Shown: positions 16,294 through 25,699, counted from the first letter of the stretch. The stretch: DNA of 64,000 nucleotides from Mediterraneibacter glycyrrhizinilyticus (GCF_016902345.1 NZ_JACJLR010000009.1:1-64000); one strand, 5' to 3'. The notes: generated by a model not told the origin, from the letters alone. Numbers and translations are program-made.

Positions 16294-17529
16294 ATGAGAA
16301 AAGTGATCGTGGTCGGAGGCGGCGCTGCAGGGATGATGGCGGCTGTCTTTGCCGCACGGCAGGGAGGAAAAGTCCATCTTTTGGAGAAAAACGAAAAGCT
16401 GGGAAAGAAGCTGTTCATCACGGGAAAAGGACGCTGCAACCTGACAAACGCCGCGGACATTGAAGAGTTATTTAATGCAGTGGTCAGCAATCCGAAGTTC
16501 CTTTACAGCAGTTTTTACAGCTTCACGAACGATCAGACGATCGATTTTTTTGAAGAATTAGGGGTAAAGACAAAGGTTGAGCGCGGCGGGAGAGTGTTTC
16601 CCCAGTCGGATCATTCTTCTGATGTGATCAGTGCCCTGAGCAGAGAACTGTCGCGGCTGGGCGTGGAGGTGTCTCTGAACACGGAAGTGAAGGAACTGAT
16701 CGTGGAGGGGGGACGGGTGACAGGCGTCCTGCTCGCGTCCGGCAAAAAGCTGGTTTCGGATGCGGTGATCGTGGCTTCCGGAGGGATCTCTTATCCCTCT
16801 ACCGGCTCCACAGGGGACGGCTACCGCTTTGCAAAAGAATGCGGTCATAAAGTGACAGAGCTCCTTCCTTCTCTTGTCCCGATGGAAGTGAAAGAGTGGT
16901 ATGCAAAAGAACTGATGGGACTGTCTCTGCGAAATATTGAGATCCGGATCACCGATGGAAAGAAAAAGCTGTATGAAGAGTTCGGCGAGATGCTTTTTAC
17001 ACATTACGGGGTGACCGGCCCGGTGATTCTGAGCGCCAGCAGTGTAGTGGGAAAAGGGCTGAAAAAGAAAGAACTGACCCTTCACATTGACTTAAAACCG
17101 GCGCTGACGGAGGAACAGCTGGATAAAAGAGTCCTAAGAGAGTTCGAGGCGAACCAGAACCGCCAGTTCAAGAACTCGGTGGACAGCCTGTTTCCGGCAA
17201 AGCTAAAGCCGGTGATGGTAGAACTTTCCGGGATCCCGGAAGAGAAGAAAGTGAACGAGATCACAAGGGAAGAACGGATCCGGTTTGTACATCTGATCAA
17301 GGATCTCACTATGACGCTGACCGGGCTCAGGGGATATAATGAGGCAATCATCACAAAAGGCGGAGTGTCCGTCAGAGAGATCGATCCGGGATCAATGGAA
17401 TCGAAAAACGTGGAAGGGCTGTATTTTGCGGGGGAAGTTCTTGACCTGGATGCGGTGACCGGGGGATATAATCTGCAGATCGCCTGGTCCACGGGATATC
17501 TCGCAGGGATCAATGCGGCGCAGGAATAA
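16294..17529 (+). CDS. HI0933/YhiN-family FAD-dependent oxidoreductase
   Basis: 411 aa from the ATG at 16294 (GGGAGG upstream); a start at 16261 would overlap the preceding gene. The N-terminus KVIVVGGGAAGMMAA is a Rossmann FAD-binding motif, followed by GKKLFITGKGRCNLTN, typical of HI0933/BaiN-like flavoproteins, and the C-terminal GGVSVREIDPGSMESK...GLYFAGEVLDLDAVTGGYNLQ FAD motif. Substrate unknown; some relatives reduce bile-acid intermediates, but sequence alone does not show that here. It lies in the murR-like/cmk/ispH operon. Confidence 0.9.
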   Translation: MRKVIVVGGGAAGMMAAVFAARQGGKVHLLEKNEKLGKKLFITGKGRCNLTNAADIEELFNAVVSNPKFLYSSFYSFTNDQTIDFFEELGVKTKVERGGRVFPQSDHSSDVISALSRELSRLGVEVSLNTEVKELIVEGGRVTGVLLASGKKLVSDAVIVASGGISYPSTGSTGDGYRFAKECGHKVTELLPSLVPMEVKEWYAKELMGLSLRNIEIRITDGKKKLYEEFGEMLFTHYGVTGPVILSASSVVGKGLKKKELTLHIDLKPALTEEQLDKRVLREFEANQNRQFKNSVDSLFPAKLKPVMVELSGIPEEKKVNEITREERIRFVHLIKDLTMTLTGLRGYNEAIITKGGVSVREIDPGSMESKNVEGLYFAGEVLDLDAVTGGYNLQIAWSTGYLAGINAAQE

Positions 17530-17551
17530 AATCACATGGAGGAATAAAGAG

Positions 17552-18232
17552 ATGGGATATAATGTAGCAGTCGACGGACCGGCAGGTGCGGGGAAAAGCA
17601 CGATCGCGAAGCTGGTGGCGAAAAAGATGGGGTATATCTATGTGGATACCGGCGCGATGTACCGCGGACTTGCGATCCATTTTCTGAAAAAAGGGATTGA
17701 CCCGGAAGAGAAAGAAGCGGTCGTGGAAGCATGCCGGGACGCGGAAGTGACCATCGGATATGAGTCTGGCGTACAGCAGATTTACCTGAATGGAGAAAAT
17801 GTGACAGACATGCTCCGGACTGAGGAAGTAGGAAATATGGCTTCCAGGACATCGGCAATCCCTGAGGTGAGGGAAAAACTCCTGGAGCTTCAGCGCTCTC
17901 TTGCAAGGGAGAAAGATGTGATCATGGACGGAAGGGATATCGGGACCAATATCCTTCCGGACGCGGATGTGAAGATCTATCTGACGGCAAGTGTTGAGAC
18001 ACGTGCAAAGCGCAGATACGATGAACTGAAAGAAAAGGGTGAGTCCTGCGACCTGGAAGAGATCGCAAGAGACATCAAGGCACGGGACGAGAGAGATATG
18101 ACCCGGGATATCGCACCGCTGAAAAAAGCGGAGGATGCAGTCCTTGTGGACAGTTCGGACATGACGATCGAAGAAGTGGTCAGCGAGATCTGCAGTTTGT
18201 GCCGCCGGACGAAACAGGAGACAGCGAAATGA
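17552..18232 (+). CDS. cmk: Cytidylate kinase
   Basis: 226 aa from the ATG at 17552 (GGAGG upstream). P-loop DGPAGAGKSTIAK at residues ~7-19, followed by YVDTGAMYRG and VIMDGRDIGTNILPDADVK, characteristic of CMP kinase. It phosphorylates CMP and dCMP for nucleic acid and lipid synthesis. The stop overlaps the ispH start (ATGA), so the genes are translationally coupled. The order cmk-ispH-S1 is a conserved Clostridial arrangement. Confidence 0.96.
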   Translation: MGYNVAVDGPAGAGKSTIAKLVAKKMGYIYVDTGAMYRGLAIHFLKKGIDPEEKEAVVEACRDAEVTIGYESGVQQIYLNGENVTDMLRTEEVGNMASRTSAIPEVREKLLELQRSLAREKDVIMDGRDIGTNILPDADVKIYLTASVETRAKRRYDELKEKGESCDLEEIARDIKARDERDMTRDIAPLKKAEDAVLVDSSDMTIEEVVSEICSLCRRTKQETAK

Positions 18233-19086
18233 AAGTGATAAAAGCGAAAACGGCAGGATTCTGCTTCGGAGTGAAACGGGCTGTCGATACGGTTTATGAG
18301 CAGGTGAACAAGAAGGGAGCAGGAGAAAAGATCTACACTTATGGTCCCATCATCCATAATGAGGAGGTCATCAAAGACATGGAGGCGAAAGGGGTGCGGG
18401 TCCTCCGCTCGGAAGAGGAACTGGAAGGACTCTGCGGCGGTACAGTCATCATCCGTTCCCACGGTGTCGAAAAAAAGATCTATGACAAACTGGAAGAGAA
18501 GAAACTGAAGATTGTTGACGCAACCTGTCCGTTTGTAAAGAAGATCCACAATATCGTACAGAAAGAAAGTGCGGCAGGAAAAAGAATCGTGATCATCGGA
18601 AACCCGGACCATCCCGAGGTGCAGGGAATCAGAGGCTGGGCCGGAGAATGCGCCTGTGTCATAGAGGACCGGGAAGATGCGCTGAAGTTTTCTGTTGAGG
18701 AAAACGAAAAAATCTGTATTGTCTCTCAGACGACATTTAATTACAATAAATTTAAAGATTTAGTTGAAATTATCTCTGAAAAGAGTTATGATGTAAGTGT
18801 TTTAAATACAATCTGCAATGCTACGAAAGAGCGTCAGACAGAGGCTCAGAGCATAGCAGAAACGGTGGATGCTATGATAGTGATTGGTGACAAGCATAGT
18901 TCCAATACCCAAAAGTTATTTGAAATATGCCATCGGGCATGTAACAATACGTACTATATACAGACACTTGACGATTTGGATTTGAATCAATTAGGGTCAG
19001 TGGAAACAGTAGGTATTACAGCAGGGGCATCCACGCCCAACAATATAATTGAGGAGGTTCAAAATAATGTCAGAATTATCTTTTGA
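18229..19086 (+). CDS. ispH: 4-hydroxy-3-methylbut-2-enyl diphosphate reductase
   Basis: 285 aa. The three iron-sulphur cysteines fall in AGFCFGVKRAV, VDATCPFV and NTICNATKERQ, with PEVQG between them. It makes IPP and DMAPP in the last step of the MEP isoprenoid pathway. The gene overlaps the S1-domain gene by 20 bases. In several Clostridia the two are one fused protein; here they are separate but overlapping frames. From about 18700 the gene becomes strikingly AT-rich (for example 18720-18800) compared with its own 5' half. Confidence 0.95.
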   Translation: MKVIKAKTAGFCFGVKRAVDTVYEQVNKKGAGEKIYTYGPIIHNEEVIKDMEAKGVRVLRSEEELEGLCGGTVIIRSHGVEKKIYDKLEEKKLKIVDATCPFVKKIHNIVQKESAAGKRIVIIGNPDHPEVQGIRGWAGECACVIEDREDALKFSVEENEKICIVSQTTFNYNKFKDLVEIISEKSYDVSVLNTICNATKERQTEAQSIAETVDAMIVIGDKHSSNTQKLFEICHRACNNTYYIQTLDDLDLNQLGSVETVGITAGASTPNNIIEEVQNNVRIIF

Positions 19087-20149
19087 ACAGATGTTAGACG
19101 AGTCATTTAAAACAATTCATAACGGTGAGGTGGTTGAAGGTACTGTGATCGATGTAAAACCGGATGAGATCATCCTTAACATCGGTTATAAGGCTGATGG
19201 TATCATCACAAAGAATGAATATTCAAATGACCAGTCGCTTGATCTGACAACAGTCGTGTCTGTAGGGGATACGATGACAGTCAAGGTATTGAAAGTGAAT
19301 GACGGCGAAGGGCAGGTTCTTCTTACATATAAGAGACTTGCAGCCGAAAAAGGAAATGAGCGCCTGCGCGAAGCGTTTGAGAACAAGGAAGTCCTGAAAG
19401 CAACGGTTACCCAGATTCTCGGCGGAGGTATCTGCGCGACGGTGGATGAGGTTCGCGTGTTTATCCCGGCGAGCCTTGTTTCCGATTCTTATGAAAAAGA
19501 TCTCAGCAAATACGAAGGAAAAGAGATCGAGTTCGTGATCAGTGAGTTTAATCCGAGAAGAAACCGTGTGATCGGCGACAGACGTCAGCTTCTTGTGGCA
19601 GAGCGCGCTGAAAAACAGAAAGAGCTTTTCGCAAAACTCAAAGTTGGCGATACGGTAGAAGGAACTGTTAAGAATGTGACAGATTTCGGAGCTTTTGTTG
19701 ATCTGGGCGGTGTGGACGGCCTGCTTCATATCTCAGAGATGTCCTGGGGACGGGTTGATAATCCGAAGAAGCTTTTCCACGTAGGCGACCAGCTGAAAGT
19801 CCTTGTAAAAGATATCCACGATACAAAGATCGCACTCAGCCTCAAGTTCCCGGAGACAAATCCGTGGGCAAATGCGGCAGAGGATTTTGCTGTGGGAACA
19901 GTTATCACCGGAACAGTTGCACGTATGACGGACTTCGGAGCATTTGTTGAACTTGCTCCGGGGGTTGATGCCCTGCTTCATGTTTCACAGATCTCAAAAG
20001 CACATGTTGATAAACCGTCCGATGTCCTTTCAATCGGTCAGGAGATCACAGCAAAGATTGTTGATCTCAACGAGGCAGAGAAAAAGATCAGTCTCAGTAT
20101 GAAAGCTCTCGAATCAGAGACTCATACTGAGGACGACGAAAACGAATAA
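19067..20149 (+). CDS. rpsA: S1-domain RNA-binding protein (ribosomal protein S1-like)
   Basis: 360 aa from the ATG at 19067 (GAGGAGG upstream, inside ispH). Four S1 OB-fold repeats can be read, starting near residues 15, 100, 185 and 270; the last two contain VKNVTDFGAFVDLGGVDGLLHISEMSWGR-like and TDFGAFVELAPGVDALLHVSQ motifs. This matches the short Firmicute S1 homologue, which binds RNA and may associate with the ribosome. Fewer domains than the six-domain E. coli S1. A clear terminator follows. Confidence 0.9.
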   Translation: MSELSFEQMLDESFKTIHNGEVVEGTVIDVKPDEIILNIGYKADGIITKNEYSNDQSLDLTTVVSVGDTMTVKVLKVNDGEGQVLLTYKRLAAEKGNERLREAFENKEVLKATVTQILGGGICATVDEVRVFIPASLVSDSYEKDLSKYEGKEIEFVISEFNPRRNRVIGDRRQLLVAERAEKQKELFAKLKVGDTVEGTVKNVTDFGAFVDLGGVDGLLHISEMSWGRVDNPKKLFHVGDQLKVLVKDIHDTKIALSLKFPETNPWANAAEDFAVGTVITGTVARMTDFGAFVELAPGVDALLHVSQISKAHVDKPSDVLSIGQEITAKIVDLNEAEKKISLSMKALESETHTEDDENE

Positions 20150-20156
20150 AAGGAAA

Positions 20157-20187
20157 AAACAGCCGGAGTGACGGCTGTTTTTTTTAT
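20157..20187 (+). terminator. Terminator after rpsA
   Basis: AACAGCCG (20158-20165) pairs with CGGCTGTT (20172-20179), flanked by A-rich and T-rich tracts (TTTTTTTT). It ends the cmk-ispH-rpsA operon and isolates it from rnf. Confidence 0.9.
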
Positions 20188-20373
20188 ACTAGTTTTACAA
20201 AAAAATGTACTATTTTTTGTTAAAAATTCGACAGTATGTTTGTGAAAATATACATGGATTGTCGATAAAGTTCTGGATTTTAAAACTTTTTTTTAGTAGA
20301 ATAGTTTTATTGTGAAAAATAAGTGGAGTTTCTGCTTCTGCGGAAATCTCTGCAAAAAGAAAGGAAGAGTAAA

Positions 20374-21693
20374 ATGGGACTTTTGACATTTAAAGGCGGC
20401 ATTCATCCGGACGATGGAAAACGTTTTTCGAAAGACCAGGCAGTGAAACCTCTTTTGCCAAAAGGAGATATGGTTTACCCGCTCTCCCAGCATATAGGGG
20501 CTCCGGCCAATCCTGTTGTAAAGAAAGGGGATCATGTCCTGAAAGGTCAGTTGATCGCTGATGCAGGTGGTTTTGTTTCTGCTCCGGTCTATTCTTCTGT
20601 ATCCGGAACCGTGAAAGGTCTGGAACAGCGTTTTAATCCGACCGGTACAAAAGTAGAATGTATCGTGATCGAAAATGACGGCGAATACAGCGAAGCTGAG
20701 TACGAGCCGGTGAAGCCTCTGGATGAACTGAGCAGAGAAGAGATCCTTGAAATGATCGCACGTGCCGGCATTGTTGGTATGGGCGGCGCGGGATTCCCGA
20801 CCAGGGTGAAACTTTCTCCGAAGGAACCGGACAAGATTGATTACATCATCGCAAACTGTGCGGAATGTGAGCCGTATATCACTGCTGACTACAGAAGAAT
20901 GCTTGAGAATACGAAGGACCTGGTCAGCGGGATGAGAGTCGTCCTTTCACTGTTCCCGAATGCGAAGGGAATCTTTGCGGTTGAGGATAACAAGAAAGAC
21001 TGTATTGAGAAGCTGAACCAGGTGGTGGCGAATGAGCCCAGGATGGATGTGAAAGCATTGATGACAAAATATCCCCAGGGAGCTGAGAGACAGCTGATCT
21101 ATGCGGTAACAAAGCGCGCGATCAACTCCAGTATGCTTCCCGCTGATGCAGGATGTATCGTTGATAATGTGGAAACACTGATCGCCATCCATAACGCAGT
21201 CATCAATGGAAGACCTCTGACAGAACGCGTTGTCACAGTGAGTGGTGACGCGGTGGAAACCCCGGGCAACTTCCGGGTGCTCCTGGGAACAAACCACAGA
21301 GAACTGATCGAGGCGGCAGGCGGATTTAAGACAGAGCCTGAAAAGCTGATCTCTGGAGGACCAATGATGGGATTTGCCATGGTGACATTGGACGCACCTG
21401 TGACAAAAACCTCGTCTTCTATCCTTGCATTTAAGGAGGATGTGGTGGCAAAAAATCCGGAGACGGCCTGCATTAACTGCGGAAGATGTGTGGAGGTCTG
21501 CCCGAGCAGGATCATCCCGTCCAGACTTGCAGATTATGCAAGACGACAGGATGAAGAGTCCTTTGTAGCCATGAATGGACTGGAGTGTGTAGAGTGCGGC
21601 TCCTGCAGTTATGTCTGTCCTGCGAAGCGACAGCTGAAACAGGCAATCGGCGGAATGAGAAAGATCGCACTTGCAAATAAGAGGAAAAAATAA
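20374..21693 (+). CDS. rnfC: Rnf complex subunit C
   Basis: 439 aa from the ATG at 20374. It has the RnfC N-terminal barrel (FKGGIHPDD), the NADH/FMN-binding region with GMGGAGFPTRVKL, and two 4Fe-4S motifs near the C-terminus (CINCGRCVEVCP and CVECGSCSYVCP). It is the peripheral NAD-side subunit of ferredoxin:NAD oxidoreductase. First gene of a six-gene operon in the order C-D-G-E-A-B, usual for Clostridia. The 180 bases upstream are AT-rich and must contain the promoter, but no single good -35/-10 pair could be chosen. Confidence 0.96.
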   Translation: MGLLTFKGGIHPDDGKRFSKDQAVKPLLPKGDMVYPLSQHIGAPANPVVKKGDHVLKGQLIADAGGFVSAPVYSSVSGTVKGLEQRFNPTGTKVECIVIENDGEYSEAEYEPVKPLDELSREEILEMIARAGIVGMGGAGFPTRVKLSPKEPDKIDYIIANCAECEPYITADYRRMLENTKDLVSGMRVVLSLFPNAKGIFAVEDNKKDCIEKLNQVVANEPRMDVKALMTKYPQGAERQLIYAVTKRAINSSMLPADAGCIVDNVETLIAIHNAVINGRPLTERVVTVSGDAVETPGNFRVLLGTNHRELIEAAGGFKTEPEKLISGGPMMGFAMVTLDAPVTKTSSSILAFKEDVVAKNPETACINCGRCVEVCPSRIIPSRLADYARRQDEESFVAMNGLECVECGSCSYVCPAKRQLKQAIGGMRKIALANKRKK

Positions 21694-21709
21694 GAGAGGT
21701 GACTGAAAA

Positions 21710-22642
21710 GTGAACGAGAATTACAAAGTATCAGCATCGCCGCATATCCGCGACAGGATAAAGAGCAGCAATATCATGCTTATGGTGGTCATCGCCCTTC
21801 TTCCGGCAACGATCTTCGGAATCTGGAATTTCCGCCATGAGAATGCCTGGATCCTTGTTGTTGTAACGACAGCTTCCGCGGTGCTGGCAGAATACATATA
21901 TGAAAAACTGATGCATAAACCGATCACGATCAATGATTTCAGTGCGGTCGTCACCGGCCTTCTGCTGGCGCTGAACCTTCCGCCAACACTTCCGTGGTGG
22001 ATGGGCGTTCTGGGCGCTGTGTTCGCGATCGTTGTTGTAAAACAGCTTTTCGGCGGTCTGGGGCAGAACTTTATGAACCCGGCGCTGGCTGCAAGATGTT
22101 TCCTGCTGATTTCTTTTACGGGCGATATGACATACTTCGTATATGACGGAGTGACAGGGGCAACTCCTCTTGCACAGTTAAAAGCCGGAGAGGCCGTGAA
22201 CACAATGGATATGCTGATCGGAAACATCAGGGGAACGATCGGAGAGACTTCTGTCATCGCGATCATGATCGGGGCCATGTTCCTGCTTCTGATGGGCGTG
22301 ATCGATCTGACGATTCCTGCATCCTACCTGATCTCGTTTGTTGTATTTATCGTGATCTTCGGCGGACACGGCCTGGATGCACAGTATATCACTGCACACC
22401 TGTGCGGCGGCGGACTGATGCTTGGAGCATGGTTCATGGCGACCGATTATGTGACTTCGCCGATTACCACAAAGGGAAGGATACTGTATGGAATCTGTCT
22501 GGGACTTCTGACCGGCCTCTTCCGTCTGTTTGGCGGTTCGGCGGAAGGCGTATCCTATGCGATCATCATAAGCAACCTTCTGGTACCGCTGATCGAAAAG
22601 ATCACGGTTCCCAAACCCTTCGGCAAAGGAGGAGAGAAGTGA
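21710..22642 (+). CDS. rnfD: Rnf complex subunit D
   Basis: 310 aa, GTG start with GAGAGGTG upstream. Multi-pass membrane protein; the segment GVTGATPLAQLKAG holds the Thr expected to carry covalent FMN in RnfD/NqrB proteins. It forms part of the membrane electron path coupled to Na+ or H+ pumping. The stop overlaps the rnfG start (TGATG). Confidence 0.95.
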   Translation: MNENYKVSASPHIRDRIKSSNIMLMVVIALLPATIFGIWNFRHENAWILVVVTTASAVLAEYIYEKLMHKPITINDFSAVVTGLLLALNLPPTLPWWMGVLGAVFAIVVVKQLFGGLGQNFMNPALAARCFLLISFTGDMTYFVYDGVTGATPLAQLKAGEAVNTMDMLIGNIRGTIGETSVIAIMIGAMFLLLMGVIDLTIPASYLISFVVFIVIFGGHGLDAQYITAHLCGGGLMLGAWFMATDYVTSPITTKGRILYGICLGLLTGLFRLFGGSAEGVSYAIIISNLLVPLIEKITVPKPFGKGGEK

Positions 22643-23253
22643 TGAACAAGATAGTAAAGAATACATTGATTCTGACTGCGATCACTGTGGTATCCGGACT
22701 GCTCCTCGGTGCAGTGTACGGAGTTACCAAAGAGCCGATCGCGGCAGCACAGGAAAATACTAAACAGGAAGCGTTCCGGGCTGTTATGGCGGATGCTTCT
22801 GAATTCGTTACCTATGAGGATTTTGACGCAGAATCGGCTTCTGCTCTTCTGAGTGACAATGGTTATACGTCTGATTCGATCTCCGAGGTCGCTGTGGCTC
22901 AGGATGCCGGCGGTGAGACCATCGGCTATGTGATCAACGTGACTTCAAGCGAAGCTTATGATGGAGAGCTTCAGCTTTCAGTTGGAATCGCTTCAGACGG
23001 AACGGTAAAGGGTGTTGAGATGCTCTCTATCAGCGAGACCGCCGGCCTTGGAATGAAGGCGGATGAAGCAGAGTTCAAGGACCAGTTCAAGGACAAAAAC
23101 GTGGCACAGTTTTCCTATACGAAGACAGGTGAGGAAGGCGATGACAAGATTGACGCTATAAGCGGTGCAACGATCACAACGAATGCCGTCACAAATGCTG
23201 TCAATTCCGCACTGGTTTATTTTCAGAATGAGTTAGGAGGCGGTGCAGAATGA
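22642..23253 (+). CDS. rnfG: Rnf complex subunit G (covalent FMN)
   Basis: 203 aa from the ATG at 22642. One N-terminal membrane helix and an outward FMN-binding domain ending in the flavinylation motif SGATITTNAV, whose second Thr is the expected attachment site for FMN. ApbE, the transferase that would add it, is encoded 2.7 kb downstream on the other strand. The reading frame open from 22402 is an artefact of overlap with rnfD. Confidence 0.95.
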   Translation: MNKIVKNTLILTAITVVSGLLLGAVYGVTKEPIAAAQENTKQEAFRAVMADASEFVTYEDFDAESASALLSDNGYTSDSISEVAVAQDAGGETIGYVINVTSSEAYDGELQLSVGIASDGTVKGVEMLSISETAGLGMKADEAEFKDQFKDKNVAQFSYTKTGEEGDDKIDAISGATITTNAVTNAVNSALVYFQNELGGGAE

Positions 23254-23978
23254 ATAAATGTGTAGAACGTATTTATAACGGCCTTATAAAAGAGAATCCG
23301 ACCTTTGTCCTCATGCTTGGTATGTGTCCCACACTGGCGGTCACGACTTCTGCGGTCAACGGTATCGGAATGGGATTGTCCACAACGGCGGTTCTGATCA
23401 TGTCAAACATGCTCATCTCCATGTTGAGAAAGATCATCCCGGATTCTGTCAGGATGCCGGCGTTTATCGTTGTGGTCGCATCTTTCGTGACGATCGTGGA
23501 TTTCCTTCTGGAAGGTTTTGTGCCGAGTCTGTATGATTCACTCGGACTTTACATTCCGCTGATCGTTGTAAACTGTATCATCCTCGGAAGAGCCGAGAGT
23601 TATGCATCGAAGAATCCGGTGCTTCCGTCTATTTTCGACGGTGTAGGTATGGGACTTGGTTTTACTCTGGGTCTTACCTGCATCGGTATCGTGAGGGAAC
23701 TGCTCGGAGCAGGGCAGATCTTCGGAATCCAGGTTATGCCGGAGTCCTATCAGCCGATCACGATCTTCATCCTTGCGCCGGGAGCATTCTTCGTACTGTC
23801 CTGTCTTGTCGCACTTCAGAACAAGATCAAGAAGGCTGCTGCAAAGAAAGGAAAAGCAGTACCGCAGTCCGCGGGATGTGGAGAAGGATGTGCATCATGT
23901 GGAAACCGCAGTGCATGCGGAGGTCATCTGATCAAGACAGAGGCGGAAGAAAAAGGAAAGGAACAGGGGGTACAGTAA
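23250..23978 (+). CDS. rnfE: Rnf complex subunit E with Cys-rich tail
   Basis: 242 aa. Six membrane helices; the conserved cysteines of the RnfA/RnfE pair, thought to hold a membrane 2Fe-2S cluster, are in MLGMCPTLA (C26) and VVNCIILG (~C108). After the last helix there is a basic linker and a tail with C210-x3-C214-x2-C217-x5-C223 among glycines, which is not part of the E. coli-type core. Its role is unknown; metal binding is plausible. Start overlaps rnfG stop (ATGA). Confidence 0.94.
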   Translation: MNKCVERIYNGLIKENPTFVLMLGMCPTLAVTTSAVNGIGMGLSTTAVLIMSNMLISMLRKIIPDSVRMPAFIVVVASFVTIVDFLLEGFVPSLYDSLGLYIPLIVVNCIILGRAESYASKNPVLPSIFDGVGMGLGFTLGLTCIGIVRELLGAGQIFGIQVMPESYQPITIFILAPGAFFVLSCLVALQNKIKKAAAKKGKAVPQSAGCGEGCASCGNRSACGGHLIKTEAEEKGKEQGVQ

Positions 23979-24569
23979 ATGCAGGAATTATTATTGATCG
24001 CAGTTGGATCTGCTTTTGTAAATAACGTCGTGCTCAGTCAGTTCCTCGGGATCTGTCCGTTCCTGGGCGTTTCTAAGAACGTCAAGACTGCTGCCGGAAT
24101 GGGAAGCGCTGTTGTGTTCGTCATCACGATCGCATCCTTTGTTACCGGCGTGATCTATAAATTTATACTCGGAAACCCGAACATCATGAACGGAGAACTG
24201 GAGTATCTGAATACGATCGTGTTCATCCTTGTTATCGCGGCTCTGGTGCAGTTCGTTGAAATGTTCCTGAAGAAATCCATGCCGTCCCTCTACAATGCGC
24301 TTGGTGTGTACCTTCCGCTGATCACCACAAACTGTGCGGTGCTCGGTGTCGCGCTGACCAACGTAGAGAGCGGATATGGGATCCTCACAGGTGTTGTGAA
24401 CGGATTTGCCACAGCGTTCGGCTTCCTTGTATCCATCGTCCTGATGGCAGGTATCCGTGAGAAGATCGAACATAACGACATTACAGAATCATTTCAGGGA
24501 ACGCCGATCGTACTTGTGACAGCAGGTCTGATGGCGATCGCGTTCTTCGGATTTTCAGGTTTGATATAG
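23979..24569 (+). CDS. rnfA: Rnf complex subunit A
   Basis: 196 aa, ATG immediately after the rnfE stop. Six-helix protein inverted-homologous to RnfE, with GICPFLGVS and TTNCAVLGVALTNV carrying the cluster cysteines. Length and motifs are typical. It forms the membrane core with RnfE. Confidence 0.96.
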   Translation: MQELLLIAVGSAFVNNVVLSQFLGICPFLGVSKNVKTAAGMGSAVVFVITIASFVTGVIYKFILGNPNIMNGELEYLNTIVFILVIAALVQFVEMFLKKSMPSLYNALGVYLPLITTNCAVLGVALTNVESGYGILTGVVNGFATAFGFLVSIVLMAGIREKIEHNDITESFQGTPIVLVTAGLMAIAFFGFSGLI

Positions 24570-24582
24570 GAGGACAGAAGTT

Positions 24583-25383
24583 ATGAGCATAACTGGAATT
24601 ATAATAGCCGCTGTCGTTGTCGGCGGCACAGGTTTATTCATCGGTGTCTTCCTTGGGATCTCAGGCAAAAAATTTGCTGTTGAAGTGGATGAGAGAGAGG
24701 AAGCCATCCTTGATGTGCTTCCGGGAAATAACTGCGGCGGATGTGGATACGCAGGATGTTCCGGTCTTGCGGCGGCGATCGTTGCCGGCGAGGCAGAAGT
24801 AGGCGGATGCCCTGTGGGCGGCGCGCCTGTTGCAGAGAAGATCGGTAAGATCATGGGGGTAGATGCCGGTGCGCAGGAGAGAAAAGTCGCATTTGTAAAA
24901 TGTGGAGGAACCTGCGAGAAAGCAAAAAATGAATACGAATATCACGGGATTCAGGACTGTACTTTCGCAAGCCAGATGCAGGACGGCGGAGCAAAAGGCT
25001 GCGCTTACGGGTGTCTCGGCTACGGCTCCTGTGTGAAGGCATGTCCGTTTGATGCTATCCACGTTGTGGACGGGATCGCAGTGGTAGATAAAGAGGCTTG
25101 TAAAGCCTGCGGAAAATGCGTTGCAGCATGTCCGAAACATCTGATCGAACTGATCCCGTATAAACAGAAGACATTTGTACAGTGTAACTCCAATGAAAAA
25201 GGAAAAGCACTCATGTCAGTCTGTGAAGTAGGCTGTATCGGCTGCCGCCTCTGTGAGAAGAACTGTGAGGCAGGTGCCGTCACTGTAAACAACTTCCTGG
25301 CACATATCGATGCAGACAAGTGTACAAACTGCGGCCTGTGCGCAGAGAAGTGCCCGAGGAAGATCATTACGATGCAGAGGTAA
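24583..25383 (+). CDS. rnfB: Rnf complex subunit B (ferredoxin-side iron-sulphur protein)
   Basis: 266 aa with AGGAGG upstream. An N-terminal membrane helix, then the RnfB cluster motif NCGGCGYAGCSGLAAAI, and several ferredoxin-like 4Fe-4S motifs (CVKACPF, CKACGKCVAACP, CIGCRLCEKNC, CTNCGLCAEKCP). It takes electrons from reduced ferredoxin into the complex, which passes them to NAD+ while exporting ions. Last gene of the operon; a palindromic island with a central terminator follows. Confidence 0.96.
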   Translation: MSITGIIIAAVVVGGTGLFIGVFLGISGKKFAVEVDEREEAILDVLPGNNCGGCGYAGCSGLAAAIVAGEAEVGGCPVGGAPVAEKIGKIMGVDAGAQERKVAFVKCGGTCEKAKNEYEYHGIQDCTFASQMQDGGAKGCAYGCLGYGSCVKACPFDAIHVVDGIAVVDKEACKACGKCVAACPKHLIELIPYKQKTFVQCNSNEKGKALMSVCEVGCIGCRLCEKNCEAGAVTVNNFLAHIDADKCTNCGLCAEKCPRKIITMQR

Positions 25384-25388
25384 AACTT

Positions 25389-25590
25389 CCGCCGGAGGTA
25401 CATATTGTCTGCAGACACGCTTTCGCTCGGAAAACAATGCAGCGGACACGTAAGAGCGCAAAGGACGCGCTCTAAGTGCCGGCATTGTTTTAACGGTCCT
25501 TAGACAACACGTACCTCCGGCTGGGTTTTCCCTGCCGGAAGGATTTAGAGCGGGGGGCGGGTGCGCGCCTTTGGCGCTGCCTTCCCCCGC
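25389..25590 (+). repeat. Structured intergenic repeat, copy C
   Basis: Stems: CCGGAGGTAC (25392-25401)/GTACCTCCGG (25511-25520); TTGTCT (25405-25410)/AGACAA (25502-25507); AAAACAATGC (25431-25440)/GCATTGTTTT (25482-25491); AGAGCGC (25453-25459)/GCGCTCT (25467-25473); then a GC-rich hairpin GCGGGGG...CCCCCGC (25550-25590). Every stem differs in sequence from copy A yet still pairs. The joining segments CAGACAC, AGCGG, AAGTGCCG and AACGGTC are shared. Confidence 0.85.
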
Positions 25591-25605
25591 TTGATTTCTG
25601 GGATG

Positions 25606-25666
25606 AAAAGGGAGCGTTCCTGGCTGAACAGCCATACTGTTCAGCCAGGAACGCTCCCCTTTTTTA
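25606..25666. terminator. Bidirectional terminator between rnfB and apbE
   Basis: A perfect 22-base-pair stem (25610-25631 with 25637-25658) and a 5-base loop, with AAAA on the left and TTTTTT on the right, so it can end transcription from both rnfB and the convergent apbE. It sits at the centre of the palindrome formed by copies C and D. Confidence 0.9.
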
Positions 25667-25699
25667 GCACAAATTTCACCTTCACTTTTGATGCTTCCA

